NCBI RefSeq assembly: GCF_003260995.1 | Contig: NZ_CP030040.1 | Location: forward strand, 3,596,109-3,660,108 | Origin: Acetobacterium sp. KB-1 | GTDB lineage: Bacteria; Bacillota; Clostridia; Eubacteriales; Eubacteriaceae | Direction: 5' to 3' | DNA: 64,000 nucleotides | In this document: in pieces, positions 26,235 through 35,153 of the stretch | Layout of the letters: every line of letters begins with the position of its first letter | Position numbering within the stretch: the first letter of the stretch is position 1 | The notes under the pieces: model-generated | What the model was told of the DNA's origin: nothing | What the model saw: the letters and a program-made list of their open reading frames with translations, nothing else | Database searches by the model: none | Made by a program: the position numbers and the translations under genes

Positions 26235-27227
26235 ATGAACTTTTCAAATGAAGAACTTCTGGACATGTATTCGGATATTGTAAAATCAAGAGTCCTCGGT
26301 GAAAAAATCGTTGAATACATTTATAGTGGAAAAATTGCAGGTGCAATCCATCCTTGTTTAGGACAGGAAGCGGTTAGTGCTGGTATTTTGACGGCATTCA
26401 AAAAATCGGACATTATCACCTATGGTACTGAAACACATCGAGCTCAGACCGTGATGGCTCATCGTGTTGGTTGGAAACCATTTATTGCGGAATTGCTTGG
26501 CCGAACCGGTGGCTGTAATGACGGCATATCAGGTGAATATCATATCCATGATCTCAAAAATGGACAACTCCCTGCAGCCGGTGCACTCGGCGGGACCTGG
26601 GCCGAAATTGCTGGATTTGCATGGGCTCTTAAGAATGATGGTAAAAAGCGACAGATTGGTTTTGCTCCATATGGAGACGGTGCGATCAGTCAAGGTGCAA
26701 CCTATGAAGCAATGAACATAGCGGCCCTTTTCAAATTGCCGATTTTGTTCTTCATCGAAAATAATGGGATTGCGATGTCGACACCGGTGGAAAGCCAGTC
26801 GCCATTGGAAAACCTGGCCGATCGAGCAGCAGCATTTAACATGAAAGGCGTTACGGTTGATGGCGATGATCCCGTAGCAGTCGCTGAAGCAGTTCTAAAT
26901 GGGATGGAATTGGCAGCTAATAATGAGCCGAATGTTGTTGAAGTCAAAACAATGCGTTGGGAAGGCCATTATGTTGGTGACGCTCAGAAATATCGCGATT
27001 TGAGTTATAAAAAAGATTTAGATTCTATTTGCCCGGTTGTTCGTTTCGAAAAACGCTTGAAAGAATTAGGAATTCTTGATGATGAAATCATTAAAGCAGT
27101 GAAAGAAGCACAAACAAAAGAAATTGTTGAAGGTTTTGATGAAGGATTAAGTCAAAGCTGCGTAACTAAAGAACAGGTGTTAGATTACAAGAGAGTTTAT
27201 TCAAATAATGCAGGAGGTGAACTATAA
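26235..27227 (+). CDS. TPP-dependent dehydrogenase E1 component, alpha subunit (divergent)
   Basis: Decarboxylating or cleaving thiamine-diphosphate subunit, 330 residues, forming an alpha2beta2 E1 with the next gene. The TPP motif is intact: YGDGAISQGATYEAMN, then FFIENNG. Two otherwise conserved E1-alpha loops differ. Where the second E1 alpha here (51193) reads STHRGHGHLIAKG and GGSMHI, this one reads ETHRAQTVMAHRVG and SGEYHIH. These loops frame the active site in the family, so a non-standard substrate is likely. ATG 26235 follows GGAGGTAA. The stop overlaps the E1 beta start by one base (TAATG). Confidence 0.85.
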   Translation: MNFSNEELLDMYSDIVKSRVLGEKIVEYIYSGKIAGAIHPCLGQEAVSAGILTAFKKSDIITYGTETHRAQTVMAHRVGWKPFIAELLGRTGGCNDGISGEYHIHDLKNGQLPAAGALGGTWAEIAGFAWALKNDGKKRQIGFAPYGDGAISQGATYEAMNIAALFKLPILFFIENNGIAMSTPVESQSPLENLADRAAAFNMKGVTVDGDDPVAVAEAVLNGMELAANNEPNVVEVKTMRWEGHYVGDAQKYRDLSYKKDLDSICPVVRFEKRLKELGILDDEIIKAVKEAQTKEIVEGFDEGLSQSCVTKEQVLDYKRVYSNNAGGEL

Positions 27228-28207
27228 TGTCAGAAATGTCAGTTATGAAAGCGCTGAATCTTGCCATGTTCGAAGAAATGGCGACTGATGAAAAAGTTAT
27301 ATGTATTGGAGAAGATCTGGGCAAACAAGGTGGATGCTGGGGAACCTTTACCGGGTTACAAGAAAAATTTGGAAAAAATCGTGTATTGGAATTTCCGATT
27401 TTAGAAGCTGGTTACACATTATTCTCTGTCGGTGCTGCATTAGGTGGGTATCGGCCAATTGTAGAATTTATGTTTGCCGATTTTGCAACACTCGGATTTG
27501 AAGGGATTGTCGATATTGCAGCAAAAATTCGGTTTAATTCCGGTGGCGTCGATAGTTGCCCGGTAACTTTTGTTTTGCCTCAGGGTGGAGGAGGAAAGAG
27601 TGGAGCCCACCATTCTCAAAGTGTTGAAGCTTGGTTTGCAAATGTACCGGGGCTAAAAATTGTTGCGCCGACAACTCCAGCAGATGTAAGAGCTTATTAT
27701 CGTGCTGCGATTCGTGATGATGATCCGACATTATTCATTTACCAGAGAGCAACAATGGGTTTGTCAGAAGAAGTACCCGATGAGTTGGATGAAGTGCCAT
27801 CTTTACAAAAAGCTGGAAAAGTTGTTAAAACAGGTGCCGACTTAACCGTTGTTGCCTACCATAGAGCATTAGTGAATGTCATGGCAGCGGCAGCACAAGT
27901 TGAAGCAGAAACTGGAAAAACGATTGAGATTATTGATCCGAGAGTATTAATTCCCTTCGATAAAGAGATTGTGTTTGATTCTGTTAAAAAAACCGGCCGC
28001 TTAATGGTTGCACATGAGGCCCCAGAAAGAGGTGGTTTTGGAGCACAGATTGTCTCTTGGGTTGTCGAAAATTGCATGAATGAATTAAAAGCAGCGCCAG
28101 TTCGTGTATCAGGTGTGAACTCAATCATACCATTTGGAGATTTAGAGAAGTATTTATATCCGTCCGTTGAAGATATGAAAGAAGGAATTTTAAAAGCGCT
28201 AAAATAG
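27227..28207 (+). CDS. TPP-dependent dehydrogenase E1 component, beta subunit
   Basis: Partner of the preceding alpha subunit, 326 residues, transketolase-like pyrimidine-binding and C-terminal domains. Visible family features are ICIGEDLGKQGGCWGTFTGL, RVLEFPILEAGYTLFSVGAA (the usual TPISE-x-G-x-x-G is altered), GAHHSQSVEAWFANVPGLKIV and the C-terminal HEAPERGGFGAQIV. The Glu that activates thiamine diphosphate is probably in the PILEAG segment. Translation is coupled to E1 alpha. An mRNA stem-loop follows at 28219. Confidence 0.85.
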   Translation: MSEMSVMKALNLAMFEEMATDEKVICIGEDLGKQGGCWGTFTGLQEKFGKNRVLEFPILEAGYTLFSVGAALGGYRPIVEFMFADFATLGFEGIVDIAAKIRFNSGGVDSCPVTFVLPQGGGGKSGAHHSQSVEAWFANVPGLKIVAPTTPADVRAYYRAAIRDDDPTLFIYQRATMGLSEEVPDELDEVPSLQKAGKVVKTGADLTVVAYHRALVNVMAAAAQVEAETGKTIEIIDPRVLIPFDKEIVFDSVKKTGRLMVAHEAPERGGFGAQIVSWVVENCMNELKAAPVRVSGVNSIIPFGDLEKYLYPSVEDMKEGILKALK

Positions 28208-28218
28208 TCTGATAATTT

Positions 28219-28258
28219 GCAATAGACATAGGCGATGGAAATCATCGCTTTCTATTGC
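28219..28258 (+). other. Intercistronic stem-loop
   Basis: GCAATAG (28219-28225) pairs with CTATTGC (28252-28258) and, inside, GCGATG with CATCGC. There is no T tract, so it is more likely a processing or stabilising hairpin than a terminator. It separates the E1/E2 genes from the SDR gene. Confidence 0.5.
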
Positions 28259-28285
28259 TCAAGATAAATTAAGGAGATAAGTAGT

Positions 28286-29098
28286 ATGGCTATCAAATTC
28301 GAATTTTCCGAAAAAACTGCGGTTATTACTGGGGCAGCCAAAGGTATTGGTGCCGCTATTGCTGAAATGTTTGCTGAGTCAGGAGCAAATGTTATTATAG
28401 TTGACATGGATGTTGAAAATGGCGAAAAAATGGCGTCGAAGCTTGAAGAAAAAGGGGTTAAATCCCTTTTTCGAAAAGTGGATATCAGCGATGAAAATGC
28501 TGTTGATGCATTTTCAAAGGAGATATTAGACAAATTTAAAAAGATTGAAATCCTTGTAAATTGTGCAGGTATCGGACCAAAAGATATAGGACCGCCATTT
28601 TCAAAAATATCTTCAGACGATGTAAAACGTGTTTTTAATGTCAACACAGTAGGCATGCTTAATATGTGCCGATCCTTTTATGGTAATTTCTACGCACAAA
28701 AAAGTGGAAAGATTATTAATATTTCTTCAATTGCGGCGTTTCTGCAAGTGCCAATGATGCCTCAATATGGTGCCTCTAAGGCAGCAACGATTAGCTTTTC
28801 TAATTCTCTTGCAAAAGAAATGGGAAGTTTTAATGTGAATGTCAACTGTGTCAATCCTGGATTTATTAATACCGATATTTATTCAGATGCATTAGATTTT
28901 AAAAAAGCAGTGCCTGGAGCATTCGAAGATTGCAGCACAAGCCAACAAGTTGTTGAAAAAATGGCATCAGGGTCAGCATTAAAGCGTACTCAGTCACCAG
29001 AAGATATTGCTTTTGCAGTATTGTTTTTAGCATCGGATGAAGCAAAAAATATTACCGGACAGTGTTTAAATGTGGATTCTGGAATTGTATATCGTTAA
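28286..29098 (+). CDS. Short-chain dehydrogenase/reductase
   Basis: Cytoplasmic NAD(P)-dependent alcohol/ketone oxidoreductase of 270 residues. The Rossmann motif TGAAKGIG is near residue 16, NCAG near residue 95, the catalytic Ser is in INISSIAAF, the catalytic Tyr and Lys are in QYGASKAA, and the C-terminal end GQCLNVDSGIVY is typical. Asp in IIVDMD at the end of beta 2 suggests NAD over NADP. In this operon it may interconvert a hydroxyketone with a diol or diketone. ATG 28286 follows AAGGAG. Confidence 0.85.
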   Translation: MAIKFEFSEKTAVITGAAKGIGAAIAEMFAESGANVIIVDMDVENGEKMASKLEEKGVKSLFRKVDISDENAVDAFSKEILDKFKKIEILVNCAGIGPKDIGPPFSKISSDDVKRVFNVNTVGMLNMCRSFYGNFYAQKSGKIINISSIAAFLQVPMMPQYGASKAATISFSNSLAKEMGSFNVNVNCVNPGFINTDIYSDALDFKKAVPGAFEDCSTSQQVVEKMASGSALKRTQSPEDIAFAVLFLASDEAKNITGQCLNVDSGIVYR

Positions 29099-29120
29099 AT
29101 AGAAAGATTGGGGAGAAAAA

Positions 29121-30161
29121 ATGAAAGCGGTTCAAAAATTAGAACATGGTGTTGGTTATCTAGGATGTGTAGCGGTTGAGGAACCAAAACCAACTTACGG
29201 TAGCGTTAAAATTAAAATAGAATTTTGTGGCATATGTGGTTCTGATTTGCATATTGTTGGTGGTTTTGAAACACCGACATCTCCACTTCCAATCCCCTTT
29301 ACCATGGGTCATGAATATAGCGGAACTATTGCAGAAATTGGTGAAGGGGTAACGCAATTTAAAGTTGGTGATCGTGTTACAGGTATTGTAACAAAAGGCT
29401 TCTGTGGGAAATGTAGATCTTGTTTAATGGGTGATATTGGAAGATGCCAGGATGCCATCAATATCGGTTATGAATGTGATGGAGCAATGGCAGAATACAT
29501 TTGTATGCCAGAAGGAGCGACGTTTAAGTTGCCTGATAATGTTAGTTTAGAAGAGGGCGCACTGGTTGAACCTGCTGCTGTTGCCGCTCACGCTGTCTTA
29601 GAAAACGTTGACATTAAACCAACTGATACGGTTGTAGTTATGGGGGCAGGTCCGATCGGTTTACTTGTTCTTCAATTTATAAAAGCCTGTGGTGCAAAGA
29701 CAATTTTAGCGGACATTTCTTCCGCAAATGCTCGATTGGAATTAGGTAAAAAACTTGGAGCGGACTACACTTTTGAAAATGACAAATGCAACGTAATCCA
29801 GGAAGTGCGTGCCCTGACCTTTGGAAAAGGTGCTGATTTTGTTTTTGAATGCACGGGTGTAGACATCGTAATTACACAATCAATCATGATGACAAAACGT
29901 GCCGGAACAATTGTTGAATTAGCCCTTACCAGTGCAGAAGGTAGCAATATAAAAGCATATATTGTTGCCGTCATGCAAAATATGAGAATCCAGTTTTCAT
30001 ATGGTCATAATCTGGGCACATGGCAAAAAACGCTTCAAATGATGGCAGATGGAAGGATTAACACTAAAGATTTAGTAACACATAAATTTAAATTTGAAGA
30101 TTTTGATGAGGCATTTGAATGTAACGATGCAAATAAAATAAAAGTATTATTGCATCCATAA
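29121..30161 (+). CDS. Zinc-dependent medium-chain alcohol dehydrogenase
   Basis: A 346-residue MDR enzyme of the sorbitol/threonine/2,3-butanediol dehydrogenase type. Catalytic zinc ligands lie in CGICGSDLHI and GHEYSG. The structural zinc loop is CGKCRSCLMGDIGRC. The NAD-binding motif is VMGAGPIGLLV with an acidic end (LADIS). A role in oxidising a vicinal diol to the hydroxyketone used by the E1/E2 proteins fits the position, but the exact substrate cannot be read from sequence. ATG 29121 follows GGGGAG. Confidence 0.85.
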   Translation: MKAVQKLEHGVGYLGCVAVEEPKPTYGSVKIKIEFCGICGSDLHIVGGFETPTSPLPIPFTMGHEYSGTIAEIGEGVTQFKVGDRVTGIVTKGFCGKCRSCLMGDIGRCQDAINIGYECDGAMAEYICMPEGATFKLPDNVSLEEGALVEPAAVAAHAVLENVDIKPTDTVVVMGAGPIGLLVLQFIKACGAKTILADISSANARLELGKKLGADYTFENDKCNVIQEVRALTFGKGADFVFECTGVDIVITQSIMMTKRAGTIVELALTSAEGSNIKAYIVAVMQNMRIQFSYGHNLGTWQKTLQMMADGRINTKDLVTHKFKFEDFDEAFECNDANKIKVLLHP

Positions 30162-30172
30162 TGTCCTTATCA

Positions 30173-30199
30173 GTGCGGTAATGAAACGGATTGCCGCAC
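30173..30199 (+). terminator. Hairpin between dehydrogenase and CoA-transferase genes
   Basis: GTGCGGTAA (30173-30181) pairs, with one G-U, with TTGCCGCAC (30191-30199), followed by an imperfect T-rich ATTTATTATTT. It could be a weak terminator or an attenuating hairpin inside the operon. Confidence 0.45.
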
Positions 30200-30221
30200 A
30201 TTTATTATTTGAGAGGTGAAA

Positions 30222-31562
30222 ATGAACTATAAAGAATTATTAGATAAGAAAACAATCACAATTGAAGAAGCTGTAGGAAAGATCACCAATGGAGCTACAA
30301 TTTACACCTATGGTATAGCTGAGCCAATGGCTTACATGGATCAATTTCATTTATTAAAAGATCGTGGCGTAAAAGGGGTTACCCATATTAATTTATTAAA
30401 CCTAAAACCTTATGATTTTTATTCAGATGAAACATATGATGGCATCCTTAATCACGTTAGTGGATTTTATGGGAATTTTATGAGAGATCCTGCACAAACA
30501 AAAATGACGACCTTTTATCCAAATCATTTGAGTAAAAGTGGAACTGATCGATTATATTATCATGAGATAACAGGAAAACCAGTTAGTATCTTCACTCTGT
30601 CAGTTAGCCCGATGGATAAGCAAGGTTACTTCAGCACTGGTCCAATCTGTGTTGCCAGTCCGGATTACTTAAAAAGAGCGGATTTAGTCATTTTAGAAAT
30701 TAATGAAAATATTCCACGTACTTTTGGGGATACCCAGGTGCATATATCTGATGTTGACTATGTTTTATATGGTAATAATGAGGTAATGTACCTTCCAAGT
30801 GGTAATGTTGCATTGAGCGATGAAGATATTCTTATTGGAAAACACATTGCTGACATGATTGAAGATGGATCGACTCTTCAGTTGGGCATCGGTGGAATAC
30901 CAAATGCAGTTGCAATGGCATTGAAAGATAAAAAAGATTTAGGCGTTCACACTGAAATGTTGAATGATGGTCTTGTTCAATTGTATAAGGAAGGTATTGT
31001 AACAAATCGATGTAAAACACTCTATGAAAACAAAATGATAACATCATTTACGTTTGGTAGCAAGGAAACATATGACTTCATCGATGACAATGTTGGCGTC
31101 CTGCATATAAATGTCAGAGACAGTAATTCGCCTTTTGAATTAGCAAAAAACTATAAAATGATATCTGTCAATACGACACTTCAAGTTGATTTATTTGGCC
31201 AATGTTCTTCGGAAGCTGTTGGAACGAGGCATATAAGTGGTACCGGTGGTCAGGTTGAGACAGCCCAGGGTGCTAAAATGTCGAAAGACGGGAAATCATT
31301 TATTGCATTGCACTCAACTGCCAATGTAAAAAACGCGAGTGGCGAAAGAGTATTGAAATCAACGATTGTAGATGTTCATCCCGAAGGTACCGTCATAACA
31401 TTGTCAAGGGCTGATGTTGATTATGTTGTTACTGAATATGGTGTTGCAGCATTAAGAGGCACTTCCTTAATTGAACGGGCACAAGCGTTGATAAAGATCG
31501 CACATCCGAACTTCAGGGATGAGCTTGAAGAAAAAGCAAAACAACGCGCCATATTAAGATAG
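30222..31562 (+). CDS. Acetyl-CoA hydrolase/transferase family CoA-transferase
   Basis: Moves CoA between acyl-CoA and a carboxylate such as acetate, 446 residues, of the 4-hydroxybutyrate/succinyl-CoA:acetate transferase family. Recognisable blocks are LQLGIGGIPNAVAMAL, the likely catalytic glutamate in GVHTEMLNDG, VDLFGQCSSE and SGTGGQVE, and VVTEYGVAALRG near the end. ATG 30222 with AGAGG upstream is preferred over the in-frame GTG 30216. In this operon it could conserve the acyl-CoA formed by the E1/E2 complex by passing CoA to acetate, or activate a substrate acid. Confidence 0.85.
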   Translation: MNYKELLDKKTITIEEAVGKITNGATIYTYGIAEPMAYMDQFHLLKDRGVKGVTHINLLNLKPYDFYSDETYDGILNHVSGFYGNFMRDPAQTKMTTFYPNHLSKSGTDRLYYHEITGKPVSIFTLSVSPMDKQGYFSTGPICVASPDYLKRADLVILEINENIPRTFGDTQVHISDVDYVLYGNNEVMYLPSGNVALSDEDILIGKHIADMIEDGSTLQLGIGGIPNAVAMALKDKKDLGVHTEMLNDGLVQLYKEGIVTNRCKTLYENKMITSFTFGSKETYDFIDDNVGVLHINVRDSNSPFELAKNYKMISVNTTLQVDLFGQCSSEAVGTRHISGTGGQVETAQGAKMSKDGKSFIALHSTANVKNASGERVLKSTIVDVHPEGTVITLSRADVDYVVTEYGVAALRGTSLIERAQALIKIAHPNFRDELEEKAKQRAILR

Positions 31563-31667
31563 CGGAATTTAAATGCCTGGTTTTTAAAGGGAGTCTGGAA
31601 ATGTTGGAATACGTCCAAAAAAGAAGTAAGCATATACTGAAAAATAATCAATGAAAAGGGGTTTAAA

Positions 31668-32177
31668 ATGGAAAATAAATCAGTTAATGAAAAAGTTAAA
31701 GAGGGGATTGTCCTGGGCGTTATCCTGACAATGGCAATATTTTTCTTTTCAATCGTCAGTGGAATGTTAGGATTGGTTAATGTATGGGCCGGTTGTATGT
31801 TCTTTTGGTATTGGGCAAATGTTGATCATTTCAAAATGGATCATATTGTAGAAAATATCGTTGGGTCTCTAGTTGGGATAGCATTGTGTTTTGGACTTTA
31901 CTATTTGCTTCACAATTATGGATTGTCTGTTTTTGAAATAGCACTGATTGTTGTATTATTTGTTGTTTTATTCTTTAATATTACGGAGTTTTTACCGTAC
32001 ATTCTTAATAAAGCAACATTTTTGTTTATTACTGTCCTGACAGCACATCAGTTCTTAACAGAAAGTAATTATTTCGATTTGCTTCTTTCATATGCATTTG
32101 GTGTTGTTTGGTTTTCACTCATCCTGACCGTGGCATTTAAAGCATTGGGCGCACTTGCAGTTAAAAATGCAGCCTAA
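31668..32177 (+). CDS. Small integral membrane protein (DUF1097-like)
   Basis: A 169-residue membrane protein with about five hydrophobic segments (for example VLGVILTMAIFFFSIVSGML, VGIALCFGLYYLLHNYGL, FEIALIVVLFVVLFFNI) and a small aromatic cluster WAGCMFFWYWANVDHF. The layout resembles DUF1097 proteins; function is unknown. Its place in a catabolic operon suggests a role in uptake or membrane passage of the substrate, but there is no direct support. ATG 31668 follows AAAAGGGG. It is the last gene before the oppositely oriented regulator. Confidence 0.65.
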   Translation: MENKSVNEKVKEGIVLGVILTMAIFFFSIVSGMLGLVNVWAGCMFFWYWANVDHFKMDHIVENIVGSLVGIALCFGLYYLLHNYGLSVFEIALIVVLFVVLFFNITEFLPYILNKATFLFITVLTAHQFLTESNYFDLLLSYAFGVVWFSLILTVAFKALGALAVKNAA

Positions 32178-32190
32178 AAAATAGTTGCGG

Positions 32191-33321
32191 TCAGGCAGAG
32201 CTACTGTTATCGTTTTCAAGAAGCGCTAATTTTCGAATTTTTCGGATCACTTCTGAACGAGTGGATACATTTAGCTTATTGAAAATATTTCGGACATGTG
32301 ATTTAACTGTCGAAATGCTGATATAAACCGTTTCTGAAATTTGCTGGTTACTGGCACCATCAATTAAGAGAGATAGTATCTCACTTTCTCTCTTAGTTAG
32401 ATTATATTCTTCGACCAGAAGATTTTGGATCTCATCTCCTTGTCGTCTTTCTTCGATTTTTCTTATGGTAAAGCAATAAAACGTTTCAATATATTCATTT
32501 TGACTTATTTGGGGGGGAAAAAACGTTACTATAAAACCGTGGGTGTTAATAATGGCATTCACTTTTAATTCATCAATAGTAATTTTATTTGTGGATTCAA
32601 TCAAGTTAATTAGATCACAAACAATTTCGTCTACATTTAACTTACTCGTAATAAAAGCTGTATAATTAATAAATGTTTCATTAAAGTCGATTACATCTTT
32701 GTTTTTGTTAAAAAAAATGAAACCAACTGAAGTTAGATCGAATAGTCGATTTGTGAGAAAAATCACATCAGCTTGAGAATTATGTTTTCTAAATAGACGC
32801 ATTGACTCGTGAAATACTTTTCCAATTTGAGATAACAATTCCAGCTCTTTTGGAGTGAAGTTTCCTTCATTCTCGGTTTTAAAAATACTGATAACATGCA
32901 TGGGAGGGTGTGCAGCGTCACTCGCACCTAAAATCGCTTGGTAAGCAATACCGTTCTTAGTCAACGATTTACCATATGGCGAGTTTAAAAATTCGTCATA
33001 ACAAATATCGTTAGTCGTATAAACATATTTGAATTTGTTCGAATTACGGAGGGTGTCAATTTTATTATAAAAGGGATCAGACTTGTAAAAATTTTCTTTA
33101 TAGTCCTTTAGAATATTTGGCCGTAAATAAAGCGTTTCCAATTTTAATAAGGAGCGTTGACCGTTTGGATTTACATTAAAAACAGAATATGCAGTAAGCT
33201 TAAAATCAAAAAAATCAAGTAATGCCGTGAGTGTTCGATTAATAAAGTCTGAATAGTCTTTATTAACAAAAAAGCAAAAATTCAAGATTTTTTCGTAATC
33301 AGTAATTGTTAATAGGGACAT
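32191..33321 (-). CDS. LuxR-type transcriptional regulator
   Basis: A 376-residue regulator with a C-terminal LuxR/FixJ helix-turn-helix (LTKRESEILSLLIDGASNQQ, STVKSHVRNIFNKLNVSTRSE). The N-terminal 300 residues show no recognisable receiver domain (no phospho-acceptor Asp with its usual context) and look like a GAF/PAS-type ligand sensor (FDFKLTAYSVFNVN..., VGFIFFNKNKDVIDFNETF). It sits inside cluster A on the opposite strand, end to end with the membrane-protein gene and divergent from the MBL gene, so it is the likely regulator of the cluster. Confidence 0.85.
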   Translation of the reverse strand: MSLLTITDYEKILNFCFFVNKDYSDFINRTLTALLDFFDFKLTAYSVFNVNPNGQRSLLKLETLYLRPNILKDYKENFYKSDPFYNKIDTLRNSNKFKYVYTTNDICYDEFLNSPYGKSLTKNGIAYQAILGASDAAHPPMHVISIFKTENEGNFTPKELELLSQIGKVFHESMRLFRKHNSQADVIFLTNRLFDLTSVGFIFFNKNKDVIDFNETFINYTAFITSKLNVDEIVCDLINLIESTNKITIDELKVNAIINTHGFIVTFFPPQISQNEYIETFYCFTIRKIEERRQGDEIQNLLVEEYNLTKRESEILSLLIDGASNQQISETVYISISTVKSHVRNIFNKLNVSTRSEVIRKIRKLALLENDNSSSA

Positions 33322-33429
33322 CGTACTGCACCGCCTTCACAGTCCAATTTTTAAACATCTTAGATATTAGGATTATTATATAACAAAAAAATACCAGAAA
33401 GCAAGCGAATCTTACGATTAGGAGGGCAA

Positions 33430-34203
33430 ATGAAAAAAGGCGAGATTTTAATAACATATCTATCAAATGCCGGTTTTATGTTGACGGATGGAAAAACAAA
33501 AATTTTAATTGATGGTGTTCATACTGAACAAGCACTCAATTTCAGTCCCATTCCTGAGAAAATAATGAATAAAATAATCAGGGGGGAGGAGAATTTTAGT
33601 GACATTGATTGTTTTATGTTCACCCATGTGCATAAGGATCACTGCGACTTAAAAAAACTATGCGAAATCCGAAATCCGGATATAAAAATAGTATTACCAG
33701 AACTTGATGAAAACAATAAAGTTTATATGAAAGATGCATTGGACCTTTTGCCAAATCCAATTTCCTATTTAAATTCAGAATATGGTGAAGTAACTTTGAT
33801 TGAATCTGGAAATTTTAAAATTAAAGCAGCAAGAACTTATCACGATGGGATCAAATACCGGAGTACAATTAATCATTTTAGCTATTTAATCAGTGTTGCC
33901 AATCAGCAAATTCTTTTTATGGGAGATGCAGAATCAGGTAATTCGAATATTGTCGATTGGCTGGGCAATGAAACGATTGATGCGGTCTGTATAAATTTTA
34001 CGGAAATCAGTCAGGAAAAAGGTCGCGCGTTTATCAACCAAGTGGTTAATCCTCGCTTAGCTATTTTTTGCCATATACCATTACAACAACATGATAAATT
34101 TCACTACCGCGAAAGGGTGTTGGAGAATGTCAGTAAATATCGGAGTTCACTACCAAAGGTTTATGTGTGTTTAGAAGCAATGGAAGCAATTGTAATTGAT
34201 TAA
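33430..34203 (+). CDS. MBL-fold metallo-hydrolase
   Basis: A 257-residue metallo-beta-lactamase-fold protein. The metal motif H-x-H-x-D-H is present as FTHVHKDHCD, with further ligands in ARTYHDG (residue about 140) and MGDAESGN and a final histidine in FCHIPLQQ. The compact form recalls UlaG/YycJ-like hydrolases acting on lactones, phosphodiesters or thioesters. It is the first gene after the divergent LuxR-type regulator and 20 bases upstream of the alpha/beta hydrolase, so the two probably act on the same compound. ATG 33430 follows AGGAGG. Confidence 0.8.
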   Translation: MKKGEILITYLSNAGFMLTDGKTKILIDGVHTEQALNFSPIPEKIMNKIIRGEENFSDIDCFMFTHVHKDHCDLKKLCEIRNPDIKIVLPELDENNKVYMKDALDLLPNPISYLNSEYGEVTLIESGNFKIKAARTYHDGIKYRSTINHFSYLISVANQQILFMGDAESGNSNIVDWLGNETIDAVCINFTEISQEKGRAFINQVVNPRLAIFCHIPLQQHDKFHYRERVLENVSKYRSSLPKVYVCLEAMEAIVID

Positions 34204-34223
34204 TATAAAGAGAGGTTAGAATC

Positions 34224-35105
34224 ATGAATAATGAAGTAAAAAAGACCATTATTTCTGCAAATGAAATGGATTTTACGTGCCGAACCTGTGGACTGGACCA
34301 AAAGGGTGAATTGGTCATCTTTTTACATGGTTTCCCGCAAAGCTCGATTATTTGGGAAAATATTATGAAGAAACTGGCGGACAAAGGCTATCGTTGCCTG
34401 GCCCCTAATCAACGTGGTTACAGTGAAGGTGCACGTCCAATTAGGATGGAAAATTATACCACCAGAAAATTAGCGTCAGATGTGGTCGCTTTGGCTGATG
34501 CTGTTGGAGAAAAGGGGAAATTTCATTTAATTGGTCATGATTGGGGTGGTGGCGTAGGTTGGGCTGTTGTTACCCTGCACTCGGAACGGATACAGTCATG
34601 GACAGCCATGTCAACACCTCATTCGGCAGCATTTGAATGGGCGGTTGCAAATGATCCTGAACAGCAGAAACAAAGTCGTTATATCTTTGAATATCTAACT
34701 CCCGACCTTCCAGAGGAGCTACTTATAAAGGATGACCATGCAAGGCTTAGAGAAATATGGGATGGATTTGAAAGTAAAAATATCGATGATTTTCTTGATA
34801 TATTCTCAGATAAAGAAGCATGCACATCAATACTCAATTGGTATAGAGCGCTAATGCTGGTAAAACCAAGCGAACAAAATCCAGAGATTCTGTTTGGTCC
34901 TATATATACGCCGACCTGTTACATTTGGGGAAATCATGATTTTGCACTGGGAAGAGTAGGGGTTGAAAAAGGCCATGAATACATGAAAGGGTATTACAAA
35001 TTTGTTGAACTTGACGGAGCAGGACATTGGCTGATGGAAAACAATGAGCAAGAATGTATAAAAGAGATTATCGAGCTAATCGAAAACAATCCAGAAACTA
35101 AATAA
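34224..35105 (+). CDS. Alpha/beta hydrolase, epoxide-hydrolase-like
   Basis: A 293-residue alpha/beta hydrolase. The nucleophile elbow is GHDWGGGVGW, with Asp and not Ser as nucleophile, as in epoxide hydrolases and haloalkane/haloacetate dehalogenases. The oxyanion segment is HGFPQSS. The acid is in WGNHDFAL and the catalytic His in LDGAGHWLMENN. An epoxide hydrolase would make a vicinal diol, which the nearby dehydrogenases could oxidise. Dehalogenase or ester-hydrolase activity cannot be excluded. ATG 34224 follows AGAGAGG. Confidence 0.8.
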   Translation: MNNEVKKTIISANEMDFTCRTCGLDQKGELVIFLHGFPQSSIIWENIMKKLADKGYRCLAPNQRGYSEGARPIRMENYTTRKLASDVVALADAVGEKGKFHLIGHDWGGGVGWAVVTLHSERIQSWTAMSTPHSAAFEWAVANDPEQQKQSRYIFEYLTPDLPEELLIKDDHARLREIWDGFESKNIDDFLDIFSDKEACTSILNWYRALMLVKPSEQNPEILFGPIYTPTCYIWGNHDFALGRVGVEKGHEYMKGYYKFVELDGAGHWLMENNEQECIKEIIELIENNPETK

Positions 35106-35153
35106 TTCACACAAATGAAAAACATTAAATAATTATAATTTAGGAGCAATAAG

